Positions 53,915 to 64,000 of a stretch of DNA of 64,000 bases are shown one piece after another. Numbering within the stretch: the first letter of the stretch is position 1; the number at the start of each line of letters is the position of its first letter. A program made the position numbers and the translations under genes. The stretch comes from Kiritimatiellia bacterium (lineage in GTDB: Bacteria > Verrucomicrobiota > Kiritimatiellia > RFP12 > UBA1067), in assembly GCA_024694365.1 (NCBI GenBank), contig JAILJX010000054.1, positions 1-64,000 of the forward strand, read 5' to 3'. A model generated the notes under the pieces. It worked only from the letters and a program-made list of their open reading frames with translations. It was not told the DNA's origin and made no database searches.

Positions 53915-55180
53915 ATGAAGGTCGCGCTGGCCGGCGACGTTGCTCTCGATCTTCTCGCGCCATATTTCCGCGAGGCGGGATTCGAGACGTATGTCCCGGC
54001 CGGTTTCGGGACATGGAGGCAGGAGCTTCTCGACGGAAACTCCGGCCTCCATCGTTTTTCCCCCGATGCCGTGTGCGACGTGAGGTCGTACGACGGCGTG
54101 CTGGCAAGGGAGATCCCGGGCTTTTTCGACGAAAGGATGCGCGTTCTCGCGTCCATGCCATACTCGCTCGCCGGGATCCGCGCGATCGTGGATGAGTTTT
54201 CCTGGAGCGTCCTTTCGTCGTCCAGGAAGATTCTGGCCGTTGACGCCGACGAGACGCTATGGCGCGGGATACTTTCCGAGGACGGCAAGGAGAACCTCTC
54301 GCCGTGCACTTCTTTCCAGGAAGGCCTGAAGGCCCTGCGGGCCGAAGGCGTGACTCTCGTCCTGCTCACGAAGAACGATCCCGTTTTTCCGTTCATGCGC
54401 GGGGACATGCCGCTGAAAGACGGCGATTTCGCCGTGATGAAGGTGAATTGGGGACCAAAGGCCGGCAATCTTCTGGAGGCGTGCCGCGAGCTCAATCTCG
54501 GCGTAGAATCCGCCGTCTTCCTCGACGACAATCCGTTTGAACGCGCCCAGATGAAGGCGCAGCTCCCCGAGGTTGCCACGGCTCCGTGGAATGGATGGGA
54601 CGGCGGCTGCCCGGCCGTGACGCTTCTGAGGAGGCTTAAGTCCTGCTTCTTCTCCGGCATGGGCGCGACCGCCGAAGACAGGCTCAGGTCTGCCGACTAC
54701 TCTGCGATGGCCGCGAGGGCGGAATCTCTCGCCGGGGCGAAGACGCTTGAGGGGTATCTCGATTCGCTTGATCTCCGCGTCGAGCCGTCCGCCGCCGGAG
54801 AGCGGGATCTCGACCGCCTCGCACAGATGGCGGGGAAGACCAACCAGTTCAACGCAACGACCATAAGGCGCTCGCGCGCATGTTTCGCGTCGCTCATTGC
54901 GGACCCCTCCAAACGCGTATTTGTCTTCAGGTCCCGCGACCGCTATGGCGACCAGGGGCTTGTGTGCTATGTCGTGGCCGATCTCCCCTCGCGCAGAATC
55001 ACCGATTTTGTCATGAGCTGCCGCGCCATGGGCAGGACCCTCGAACATTTCGCATGGCGGTATGTATGCGATGCGCTCGGTTTCGTCCCGTCCGTTGATT
55101 TCGTCCCGACGGCGAAGAACGGTCCGTTCAAGGCCTTTCTCGATTCGGGGATGGCGGTGAGGACTCGGTACAGGACATGA
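53915..55180 (+). CDS. FkbH-like HAD-superfamily protein with acyl-transferase-like C-terminus
   Basis: 421 aa. The HAD nucleophile motif is LAVDADETLWRGILSEDG (residues about 108-125), then TLVLLTKNDP (motif II) and FLDDNPFERAQMKAQLPEV (motif IV). The C-terminal part GKTNQFNATTIRRS...FVFRSRDRYGDQGLVCYVV...FVMSCRAMGRTLEHFAW is the GNAT-like half of FkbH proteins, which load glyceryl or similar acyl groups on carrier proteins. No carrier gene is nearby. Overlaps the glycosyltransferase gene (ATGA), so a role in glycan decoration is possible. Confidence 0.85.
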   Translation: MKVALAGDVALDLLAPYFREAGFETYVPAGFGTWRQELLDGNSGLHRFSPDAVCDVRSYDGVLAREIPGFFDERMRVLASMPYSLAGIRAIVDEFSWSVLSSSRKILAVDADETLWRGILSEDGKENLSPCTSFQEGLKALRAEGVTLVLLTKNDPVFPFMRGDMPLKDGDFAVMKVNWGPKAGNLLEACRELNLGVESAVFLDDNPFERAQMKAQLPEVATAPWNGWDGGCPAVTLLRRLKSCFFSGMGATAEDRLRSADYSAMAARAESLAGAKTLEGYLDSLDLRVEPSAAGERDLDRLAQMAGKTNQFNATTIRRSRACFASLIADPSKRVFVFRSRDRYGDQGLVCYVVADLPSRRITDFVMSCRAMGRTLEHFAWRYVCDALGFVPSVDFVPTAKNGPFKAFLDSGMAVRTRYRT

Positions 55181-56328
55181 GAGTCTGGATAATAAACCCT
55201 TTCGACAACTTGCCGCAGGAGGGCTACAGGCCGATGCGGTTTTGGCTCATGGCGTCGGCGTACGCCGCCGCCGGACACGAAGTCACATATTGGTCGGCCG
55301 ATTTTTCCCATGCAAACAAGGCTCTGCGCAGGATGGACGCCGCCGTGCCGCCGCCTCCTTTCAGGCTGGTTCTTCTCAAGGAGCCGCCCTATTCCTCCAA
55401 CGTCAGCTTCAGGCGGATGTACGCCCACTGGCGCTGGGCGAAGAACTGGCGCGCCGCGGCGGAGGGCGAGACGCGGCCCGATGCCATTATCGCGAGCACT
55501 CCGCCCCTTTGCATAGGCAGAGAGGTGCGCCGCTACGCCGCAAAGACGGGCGCGAAGGTAGTCGTGGACATAATGGACGATTGGCCGGGCACCTTCGAAC
55601 GCGTCGCGCCCCGGTTCTTGCTCTGGCCGCTCAGGCGGCTTGCGAAGGCCAACCTGCGCGCCGCCGACGCCGTAAGCGTCGTTGCGGACAGGTATGCCGA
55701 TCTCGCCCGCGGTTTAGGCTTCAAGGGCCCTCTCAGGCGATTCTATCACGGAATAGAGATGCACCCCCTCGCCGCGGCCGGAGCGGAGAGGGGCGGTGGC
55801 CTGCGGCTCGTCTACATAGGCAATCTCGGGCGCACTTACGATTTGACGACTGTCGTCGAGGCCTTGCCTCTTCTTCCGGGAGCGACTCTGGATATCGCCG
55901 GAGAGGGAGAGCAGCTCGATCGGCTGAAAGAAACCGCAGCCGGGCTGTCCGTCCGTTTTCACGGCTATGTCGGCGAAAGAGAGCTTGCCGAACTCCTTTC
56001 AGGCTGCGACGTCGGCATAGTCCCCATGCAAAGCGAAAGCTGCGTCGGGGTGCCCTACAAATTCGCCGACTATGCGAAAGCGGGGCTTGCCATAGCGAGC
56101 AGTCTCGGCGGCGAAAGCGGAAAGCTTCTGGCCGTGTACGGAGCGGGAGTCGCCTACAGAGGCGGCGATCCCCGGTCTCTCGCATCGTCCCTGGCGTCGC
56201 TCCGTTCTCGCCTGGAGGAAATGAAGAAGGGCGCGAGAAAGATGGCCGAGACCGAGTTCGACGCAAAAAGGATATATGCCGAGCACGTACGCTTCACGGA
56301 AGGGCTTTTCCGGGGAAAGGAAGGATAG
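55177..56328 (+). CDS. Glycosyltransferase family 4 protein
   Basis: 383 aa, GT-B fold. N-terminal acceptor half begins MRVWIINPFDNLPQEGYRPMRFWLMASAYAAAGHEVTYWSADFSH, close to WbuB-like GT4 enzymes; the C-terminal nucleotide-sugar half has RLVYIGNLGRTYDLTTVVEALPLL, ATLDIAGEGEQLDRL and the E-x7-E-like VPMQSESCVGVPYKFADYAKAGLAI. Likely adds a sugar to a surface polysaccharide or lipid carrier on the cytosolic side. Coupled to the FkbH-like gene. Confidence 0.88.
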   Translation: MRVWIINPFDNLPQEGYRPMRFWLMASAYAAAGHEVTYWSADFSHANKALRRMDAAVPPPPFRLVLLKEPPYSSNVSFRRMYAHWRWAKNWRAAAEGETRPDAIIASTPPLCIGREVRRYAAKTGAKVVVDIMDDWPGTFERVAPRFLLWPLRRLAKANLRAADAVSVVADRYADLARGLGFKGPLRRFYHGIEMHPLAAAGAERGGGLRLVYIGNLGRTYDLTTVVEALPLLPGATLDIAGEGEQLDRLKETAAGLSVRFHGYVGERELAELLSGCDVGIVPMQSESCVGVPYKFADYAKAGLAIASSLGGESGKLLAVYGAGVAYRGGDPRSLASSLASLRSRLEEMKKGARKMAETEFDAKRIYAEHVRFTEGLFRGKEG

Positions 56329-56329
56329 G

Positions 56330-57532
56330 TTGGAAAAGATCGAATTGAAGGCAGGGCGCGAAAAGAGCGTCTTGAGGCGCCACCCGTGGATATTCTCGGG
56401 CGCGATCGCCTCCGCGACGGACGGCATCGGGTCCGGCTCGACGGTGGAAGTCGTCTCCGCGAAGGGTGAATGTCTAGGCTACGGCTCTTTCTCTCCCGCA
56501 TCCCAGATAAGGGTAAGAATGCTCTCCTTCGATCGCGGCAGGGTCCCCGATGCGTCGCTCGTCTCGGAAAGGATCGCCCTCGCCGCAGCGAGGCGCGAAG
56601 CGCTGCTTTCCGCCGGATATTCGAATGCCGCTAGGCTCGTCAACGCCGAAAGCGACGGGCTCCCCGGGCTCGTGGTCGACTTGTATGCGGGGCACGCCGT
56701 CGCCCAATTCACTTCGGCCGGGGCGGAATATTGGAAGGGGACGATAGTCGAGGCGCTTATGGCCAACTTGAGGGGCATAAGGTCCGTCTCCGAGCGCGCC
56801 GACGTCGACGCAAGGCGCAAGGAAGGGCTGGATTTCAAGGAGGGTCTCCATCTTCTCGCAGGCGAAGAGCCGCCAGAGCTCATAGAAATACATGAAGGCG
56901 CGGTGAAGCTCTTCGTCGATCCGCGCAAAGGGCACAAGACGGGCTTCTATCTCGATCAGCGGGCGGCGAGGCGGACTGTCGGCTCGTTCGCAAAGGGGAG
57001 AACCGTCCTCAATTGCTTTTCCTACACGGGGGGATTCGGGATTCACGCCGCGGCGGCAGGGGCGGCCCATGTGACGCAGGTGGACGTCTCCTCCGACGCC
57101 CTCGCCCTGGGAAGGCGCAATGCCGAGGCGACATTGGGCCCGGGGTACGGCGAAAAGATGGATTTCGCCGAGGCCGACGTCTTCAAGCATCTGAGATGGT
57201 GCCGCGATTCCGGAAAACGTTTCGGCATGATAATTCTCGATCCTCCGAAATTCGCCGAGTCGAAATCGCAGGTCCTCAAGGCGGCTCGCGGCTACAAGGA
57301 CATCAATCTCCTTGCAATGAAGCTTCTGGAGCCGGGAGGGATCCTCGCCACGTTCTCCTGCTCGGGCGCAATGACGGAAGACTTGTTCCTCAAAGTCGTG
57401 GCCGAGGCCGCGGAGGATGCCAAGAGGGATTTTCAGATAGCTGCGCGCACGGGGCAGGATGCCGATCACCCCGTTTCTCTTGCATTCCCCGAGGGGCTTT
57501 ATCTCAAGGGGCTCGTTCTCAGGGCGGTGTGA
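56330..57532 (+). CDS. Class I rRNA methyltransferase, RlmI-like
   Basis: 400 aa with TTG start (56330), one base after the glycosyltransferase stop and behind GGAAAGGAAGG. An N-terminal PUA domain (LKAGREKSVLRRHPWIFSGAIAS) and the RlmI-type EEF-like middle precede a Rossmann domain: KTGFYLDQR, VLNCFSYTGGFGIHAAAAGAAHVTQVDVS and the catalytic-motif IILDPPKFAESKSQVLKAARGYKDINLLAM. RlmI makes m5C in 23S rRNA; the CSG segment in LATFSCSGAM fits. Exact target not proven. Confidence 0.9.
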   Translation: MEKIELKAGREKSVLRRHPWIFSGAIASATDGIGSGSTVEVVSAKGECLGYGSFSPASQIRVRMLSFDRGRVPDASLVSERIALAAARREALLSAGYSNAARLVNAESDGLPGLVVDLYAGHAVAQFTSAGAEYWKGTIVEALMANLRGIRSVSERADVDARRKEGLDFKEGLHLLAGEEPPELIEIHEGAVKLFVDPRKGHKTGFYLDQRAARRTVGSFAKGRTVLNCFSYTGGFGIHAAAAGAAHVTQVDVSSDALALGRRNAEATLGPGYGEKMDFAEADVFKHLRWCRDSGKRFGMIILDPPKFAESKSQVLKAARGYKDINLLAMKLLEPGGILATFSCSGAMTEDLFLKVVAEAAEDAKRDFQIAARTGQDADHPVSLAFPEGLYLKGLVLRAV

Positions 57533-57544
57533 AAGGAGGCTTCC

Positions 57545-58066
57545 GTGACAAAGGATGAATTCGATCTTTTCTTCATGCGCATGGCGCTTCGCGAAGCGGA
57601 GAAGGCTGCGTCCGACGGCGAGGTGCCGACAGGATGCGTCATAGTCGAGCCGGCGGTCGTCGAGCCTGCGCACGACGGGCATCCTCCCGTTTTTGACTGG
57701 AATCCGTCCATCGCCAGAATCCTCGGCCGCGCCCACAACCAGACCGAGGGCCTTTGCGACGCCACTGCCCACGCCGAGATGCTGGCGCTCTCCGGCGCAT
57801 TCTCCGCCAAAGGCGACTGGAGGCTTTCCGGAACGCGCCTCTACGTGACGAAGGAGCCGTGCCCGATGTGCGCGGGGGCGATAGTGCTGGCCCGTCCCGA
57901 TTCGGTCCTGTGGGGCGTGTCGGACCCCAAGCGAGGCGGCGGTTCCGTCTTCGGGATTTTCAACCATCCCGGCGTCAACCACCATCCCGAGACGTCGAGC
58001 GGCATCCTTGAAAAAGAGTCCCGCGCGGTCCTGCAGAGGTTTTTCGCCGCGCGCCGGGGAGATTGA
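57545..58066 (+). CDS. TadA-like nucleoside/tRNA adenosine deaminase
   Basis: 173 aa, GTG start with AAAGGAGG upstream. The zinc site is complete: HAEMLAL (His and catalytic Glu) and PCPMCAGAIVLARP (two Cys). EVPTGCVIV and the conserved RAHNQT fit tRNA(Arg) A34 deaminases. The C-terminal FNHPGVNHHPETSSGILEKESRAVLQRFFAARRG matches TadA. A 15-20 residue insert after CVIV (EPAVVEPAHDGHPPVFDW) is unusual and makes guanine or cytosine deaminase possible. Confidence 0.85.
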   Translation: MTKDEFDLFFMRMALREAEKAASDGEVPTGCVIVEPAVVEPAHDGHPPVFDWNPSIARILGRAHNQTEGLCDATAHAEMLALSGAFSAKGDWRLSGTRLYVTKEPCPMCAGAIVLARPDSVLWGVSDPKRGGGSVFGIFNHPGVNHHPETSSGILEKESRAVLQRFFAARRGD

Positions 58067-58131
58067 AACCGGCCGGCGCGGGCGTATGCGAAAAACGGGT
58101 GATTTCCTCTCATGGCGCGGGCGGGATATGA

Positions 58132-58137
58132 TATAAT
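58132..58137 (+). promoter_or_regulatory. -10 box of the EF-G gene
   Basis: GGATATGATATAATATCATCCTATG has TATAAT eight bases before the ATG at 58146. The box is embedded in a short palindrome GATATGATATAATATCATC. Confidence 0.65.
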
Positions 58138-58145
58138 ATCATCCT

Positions 58146-60218
<2,073 letters not shown>

Positions 60219-60250
60219 TGCGGGAGCAGTCTAAAGAAAGGAAGAACGGA

Positions 60251-61435
60251 ATGAAGAAGATGAATATGGTCATCGCCCAGTCGGGCGGTCCCTCCATGGT
60301 GATCAACCAGTCGCTCGTCGGCGCGGTGCTTGAGGCGAGGAAGAGTCCCGCGATCGGAAAGATTCTCGGCGCCCGCCACGGCATCCTCGGCATCCTCGGC
60401 GACGATTACATCGACCTGAGAAAGCCGTCGGTCAAGAAGCTCGAGGCGATAGCGGCGACGCCCTCCTCGGCTCTCGGCAGCTGCCGCAGAAAACCAGACG
60501 CCGCCGACTGCAAGGCCATTTTCGAGGCTTTCCGCAAGAGAGGGGTGGGCTACTTCTTCTACATAGGGGGCAACGATTCGGCCGACGCCGCCCGCATCGT
60601 CGCCGAGGAGGCCGAGAAGGCCGGCTACCCCCTTGTCGTCTACCACATCCCCAAGACGATCGACAACGACCTCAGAAGCTGCGACCACACCCCGGGCTTC
60701 GGCTCCGCCGCCAGGTTCGTCGCGACGGCCGTGCGCGGCGACGACCTCGACAACCGCGCCCTCGGGGGCGTCAAGATCGACGTTATCATGGGCCGTGACG
60801 CCGGCTTTCTCACCGCCGCGTCGGCCCTCGCCAGGACGCGCCCAGACGACGGACCCCACCTCGTCTATCTCCCCGAGGTTCCGTTCTCGGAAGAGAAATT
60901 CATCAAGGACGTGAAATCCGCCCTCAAGAAGTTCGGCCGCTGCGTCTGCGCCGTCTCCGAAGGCATCCGCGGCAAGGACGGCGTGCCGATCGGGGCGAAG
61001 CTCGGCTCGGGCGAGAAGGACAGCCACGGCAACGTGCAGATGTCCGGCACGGGCGCCCTCGGCGACGCGCTCGCGAAGATCCTCAAGGACAAGGCTGGCG
61101 TGAAGCGCGTCCGCGCCGACACGTTCGGCTATCTCCAGCGTTCGTTCCCCGGCGTCGCATCCCCCGTCGACCAGGCCGAGGGCCGCGCCGCCGGCGAGGC
61201 CGCCGTCAAGGCCGCGCTCAAGGGCAAGCTCGCGAAGGGCACCATAGCGATACTCCGCGAGGACGGCCGCAGATACAAGGCCGCCTTCGCCCCCGTCCCG
61301 ATCGCCGAAGCCGCGAAGTACACGAGGAGCGTCCCCAAAGAGTACATCGCCCGGAACGGACACGACGTGACCGATGCGTTCATCGCGTACGCCAAGCCTC
61401 TCGTGGGGGACCTCCCCCCTTGCGAGGTTTTCTGA
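60251..61435 (+). CDS. pfp: Phosphofructokinase, probably pyrophosphate-dependent
   Basis: 394 aa, starting at ATG 60251 behind AAAGGAAG. IAQSGGPSMVINQSLVGAVLEA binds the phosphoryl donor; YIGGNDSADAARIVAEEA and IPKTIDNDL carry the catalytic Asp and the Lys that selects PPi in this family; MGRDAGFLTAASALA is the fructose-6-phosphate loop. Reversible glycolytic step. It runs with the same direction as fusA (32 bases). Donor preference is inferred from motifs only. Confidence 0.9.
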   Translation: MKKMNMVIAQSGGPSMVINQSLVGAVLEARKSPAIGKILGARHGILGILGDDYIDLRKPSVKKLEAIAATPSSALGSCRRKPDAADCKAIFEAFRKRGVGYFFYIGGNDSADAARIVAEEAEKAGYPLVVYHIPKTIDNDLRSCDHTPGFGSAARFVATAVRGDDLDNRALGGVKIDVIMGRDAGFLTAASALARTRPDDGPHLVYLPEVPFSEEKFIKDVKSALKKFGRCVCAVSEGIRGKDGVPIGAKLGSGEKDSHGNVQMSGTGALGDALAKILKDKAGVKRVRADTFGYLQRSFPGVASPVDQAEGRAAGEAAVKAALKGKLAKGTIAILREDGRRYKAAFAPVPIAEAAKYTRSVPKEYIARNGHDVTDAFIAYAKPLVGDLPPCEVF

Positions 61436-61442
61436 AAGATAG

Positions 61443-61448
61443 TATAAT
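61443..61448 (+). promoter_or_regulatory. -10 box of the AI-2E family gene
   Basis: AGATAGTATAATAGCACGGTCATG has TATAAT nine bases before the ATG at 61458, another probable leaderless start. Confidence 0.6.
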
Positions 61449-61457
61449 AGCACGGTC

Positions 61458-62540
61458 ATGGAACTTTCTGAACCACAGCGCAAGACGATCGCATACGGCC
61501 TGACAGTCGCGGCCGTTGCCGTCGTGGTAGCTTTCGTGGCCCTGCTGGGGTGGCTGGCCGTGAGGATACTGTCGTTTCTCGCGCCGGCCATAACCCCCGT
61601 CGTCCTGGGCATGTTCCTCGCCATGTTCTTCAAGCCGTACTACGCCATGTGGCGGCGGTGGATACGGCTGCCCGGGCTGGCGCTGGCTCTGATGATGCTC
61701 TCGCTGCTGGTTCCGCTAGGCTTTCTGGTGTGGAATTTCGGCTGTTTCGCCTTCGAGCAGGCGATGGAGTTCGCCCAGTCCGCGCCCGAGCGCACGGCCA
61801 GGTTCGTCGAATGGTTCAACGCCAAATTCCCCAACGCGCTCGACTACGCCGGAAAATTCGGCATACCGTACAAGGATTGGATCGAATCCGTCCGCCTCGG
61901 CGTCGCCGACATGGCGGCCGGCGCGCTCGGCACCGTGTCCGGCATCTTCAAGGGGCTCGTCTCGCTCATATTCTTCGCCTATTTCGTGACGCGGCCCAGC
62001 CGCGGCGGAGACGATTTCGTGCGCGAGTTCGCCTTTCTCAAGCCCGACACGAGAAAGTTCGTCGCCGCGCAGATCGACGCGTTCCTCGCGATAGTCGTGA
62101 GCTTTTTCCAGCGCCAGATCGTCATATGCCTGCTGGAGGGTCTGATGTACGGCGCGGGATTCTGGCTCGCGGGCGTCCCCTACGGCTTTCTCCTGGGCTT
62201 CCTGCTCGGCGTGCTCAACCTCGTGCCCCTTTTCGGCACGGCGGTGTGCCTGCCGATGGTCCTTATGATGGCGTCGTGGGGCGACGGAGGCTCCGCGTGC
62301 CGCCTTGCCGTCGCGACGGGCGTATGGGCCGCGGGCCAGTTCCTCGACGGCTACTACATAACGCCGAAGATCCAGGGCGACAAGACGGGGCTCGGCTACG
62401 CCGGCGTCATATTCTCGTTCTTCTTCTGGGGAGTCGTTTTCCAGTCTCTCCTGGGGCTTCTCCTGGCGATACCGCTTTCCGCTTTCTGCGTCGTCCTCTG
62501 GCGCGCCGTCAAGTCGCGCTACATCAAGCCGGTGATCTGA
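61458..62540 (+). CDS. AI-2E family transporter (PerM/YdiK/TqsA type)
   Basis: 360 aa membrane permease with about eight helices. The opening pair [24 protein letters not shown], a soluble helical loop (about residues 95-160), and the family-typical C-terminal [32 protein letters not shown] and [19 protein letters not shown] are present. Members export autoinducer-2 or act as Na+/H+ antiporters; substrate here is unknown. Confidence 0.9.
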   Translation: MELSEPQRKTIAYGLTVAAVAVVVAFVALLGWLAVRILSFLAPAITPVVLGMFLAMFFKPYYAMWRRWIRLPGLALALMMLSLLVPLGFLVWNFGCFAFEQAMEFAQSAPERTARFVEWFNAKFPNALDYAGKFGIPYKDWIESVRLGVADMAAGALGTVSGIFKGLVSLIFFAYFVTRPSRGGDDFVREFAFLKPDTRKFVAAQIDAFLAIVVSFFQRQIVICLLEGLMYGAGFWLAGVPYGFLLGFLLGVLNLVPLFGTAVCLPMVLMMASWGDGGSACRLAVATGVWAAGQFLDGYYITPKIQGDKTGLGYAGVIFSFFFWGVVFQSLLGLLLAIPLSAFCVVLWRAVKSRYIKPVI

Positions 62541-62592
62541 CGCGTTCGCCGGCGCAATGACAAGGATACATCCAACAAGAAGGAAGAAAAAC

Positions 62593-64000
62593 ATGATTTC
62601 CGATCAGGTGAAATCCGGAAAGGAGCGCGCGCCGCACCGCTCGCTCCTGTTCGCGACCGGCATGAAGCGCGCCGACATGAAAAAGCCGTTCATCGGCATA
62701 TGCAACTCCTACGAGTCGTTCGTCCCGGGCCACTGCCACCTGAACAAGGTCGGCGAGTATCTCAAGAAGTGCGTCGAGGAGGCCGGCGGCGTCGCGATGG
62801 TCTTCAACACAATAGCCGTATGCGACGGGATAGCGATGGGCCACTCCGGGATGAAGTATTCCCTCCCCAGCCGCGAACTCATAGCCGACTCCGTCGAGAC
62901 GGTCGCGCGCGCCCACTGCTTCGACGCGCTCCTTTGCGTCCCCAACTGCGACAAGATCGTTCCCGGCATGCTCCTGGGCGCGCTCAGGGTGAACATCCCG
63001 GCCATCTTCGCCTCGGGCGGACCCATGGCCCCGGGCAGGAACCCGCTCACGGGGGCCGATTCGGACCTCAATTCCGTCTTTGAAGGCGTCGGCGCCGAGA
63101 ACGCCGGCAGGATTTCTGCCAAGGACCTCCAGAAGATAGAGGAGACCTCCTGCCCCGGCTGCGGCAGCTGCTCGGGGATGTTCACGGCCAACTCCATGAA
63201 CTGCCTCTACGAGGCGCTCGGCCTCGCGCTGCCGGGCAACGGCACCATCCTCGCGACCGACCCTCGCCGCGCGGACCACTACAGGGCCTCCGCGCGGCGC
63301 ATAGTCGCGATGGCGAAGAAGGGCGGGCCGCTGCCGCGCGATCTGGTCACGAAGGAGTCCCTCGACAACGCCCTCACCCTCGACATGGCCATGGGCGGCT
63401 CGACCAACACGGTCCTCCACACCCTCGCCATAGCGCGCGAAGCGGGTGTCGATTTCTCGCTAGAGCGGATGAATGAACTTTCCGCCCGCACCCCCTACAT
63501 ATGCAAGCTCGCGCCTTCGGGCAGCTACCACGTCTCGGACCTTGATCGCGCCGGCGGCATAATGGCCATCCTCAAGCGCCTGCCGAAGGAGCTGCTGCAC
63601 CTCGACGCCATGACGGTCTCCGGGAAGACTCTCGGCGCGCAGGTGAGGTCCGCCAGGATCAAGGATTCCGACGTGATCCGCACCATCCCATGCGCCTATT
63701 CCAGGGACGGCGGCCTCGCCGTCCTGTGGGGCAATCTCGCAGAGCGCGGCGCCGTAGTCAAAAAGGGCGGCGTCGCCCCGTCGATGATGAAATTCACCGG
63801 CAAGGCCATCTGCTTCGATTCCCAGGAGGACGCCTGCAAGGGCATCCTCGGCGGCAGGGTGAAGCCCGGCCACGTCGTGGTCATAAGGTACGAGGGACCC
63901 AAGGGCGGACCCGGCATGCAGGAGATGCTCGCGCCAACGAGCTACATCATCGGCGCGGGGCTCGGCGAGTCGGTGGCGCTCATAACCGACGGACGCTTCT
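62593..64000 (+). CDS. ilvD: Dihydroxy-acid dehydratase (3' end outside window)
   Basis: Iron-sulfur dehydratase of valine, leucine and isoleucine synthesis; 469 codons are visible and the frame is open at the window edge. The cluster cysteines are in [26 protein letters not shown] and [45 protein letters not shown] and [16 protein letters not shown] are also invariant IlvD blocks. GAAGGAAG precedes the ATG. Confidence 0.96.
   Translation, partial: MISDQVKSGKERAPHRSLLFATGMKRADMKKPFIGICNSYESFVPGHCHLNKVGEYLKKCVEEAGGVAMVFNTIAVCDGIAMGHSGMKYSLPSRELIADSVETVARAHCFDALLCVPNCDKIVPGMLLGALRVNIPAIFASGGPMAPGRNPLTGADSDLNSVFEGVGAENAGRISAKDLQKIEETSCPGCGSCSGMFTANSMNCLYEALGLALPGNGTILATDPRRADHYRASARRIVAMAKKGGPLPRDLVTKESLDNALTLDMAMGGSTNTVLHTLAIAREAGVDFSLERMNELSARTPYICKLAPSGSYHVSDLDRAGGIMAILKRLPKELLHLDAMTVSGKTLGAQVRSARIKDSDVIRTIPCAYSRDGGLAVLWGNLAERGAVVKKGGVAPSMMKFTGKAICFDSQEDACKGILGGRVKPGHVVVIRYEGPKGGPGMQEMLAPTSYIIGAGLGESVALITDGRF

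Overview
The window is about 60% GC, densely coded chromosomal DNA from a Gram-negative bacterium. Outer-membrane proteins (FadL and TolC types), an RND efflux pump and a type III secretion system (T3SS) all point to a double-membrane cell. Remnants of sulfatase-modifying-factor domains, InlB-type repeat proteins and T3SS genes with weak family resemblance would fit the Verrucomicrobiota/Kiritimatiellota/Lentisphaerota group. That placement is an inference; no rRNA or other taxonomic marker was found. No tRNA, rRNA, CRISPR array or intact insertion sequence was recognised.

Layout. 1-3.1 kb: the tail of a SanA-like protein and a UvrD-type helicase. 3.1-4.4 kb: a decayed intergenic island with two gene remnants (an SMR transporter and a formylglycine-generating-enzyme domain) and a cluster of palindromes. 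4.4-12.6 kb: housekeeping genes (5-formyl-THF cyclo-ligase, glutathione peroxidase, phosphomannomutase, an ECF sigma/membrane-protein pair, pheS, corA, a U32-like protein). 12.6-15.5 kb (minus strand): a compact UbiA prenyltransferase / phosphodiesterase / methyltransferase operon. 15.6-22.3 kb: a TetR-regulated RND efflux operon ending in a strong terminator. 22.4-28.9 kb: a T3SS accessory island (CesT-type chaperone with a frameshift, a 542-aa candidate effector, two small paralogous proteins, a 1054-aa secreted Gly-rich protein). 28.9-36.4 kb: dnaX, nfeD, SPFH protein, comF, citrate synthase, LMW phosphatase, tsaC and CBS-pyrophosphatase.

36.4-49.1 kb is the main T3SS locus. On the minus strand, sctO-P-Q-R-S-T-U ends in an ECF-type sigma factor gene. 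On the plus strand lies a translocon cluster in the order coiled-coil protein, SycD/LcrH chaperone, YopB-like translocator, YopD/IpaC-like translocator and two further small paralogs. The order recalls lcrV-lcrH-yopB-yopD. Genes for the ATPase, export gate SctV, secretin, inner rings and needle are not in the window.

The most interesting signal is regulatory. Four T3SS transcription units carry GTAAC-N14-CGTGTA with exactly the same spacing, 25-36 bases before their start codons, and the 542-aa candidate effector has a degenerate copy. This is the shape of an ECF sigma promoter. The sigma gene is the last gene of the sct operon, which itself has a housekeeping TATAAT promoter. I infer a two-step cascade: the housekeeping sigma makes export apparatus plus sigma, and that sigma then turns on translocators and effectors.

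49.1-64 kb: nucleosidase, isocitrate dehydrogenase, radical SAM protein, FadL porin, FkbH-like protein, glycosyltransferase, RlmI-like methyltransferase, TadA-like deaminase, EF-G, PPi-type phosphofructokinase, AI-2E family permease and a partial dihydroxy-acid dehydratase. Several housekeeping genes have TATAAT only 6-12 bases before the start codon, which suggests leaderless mRNAs.
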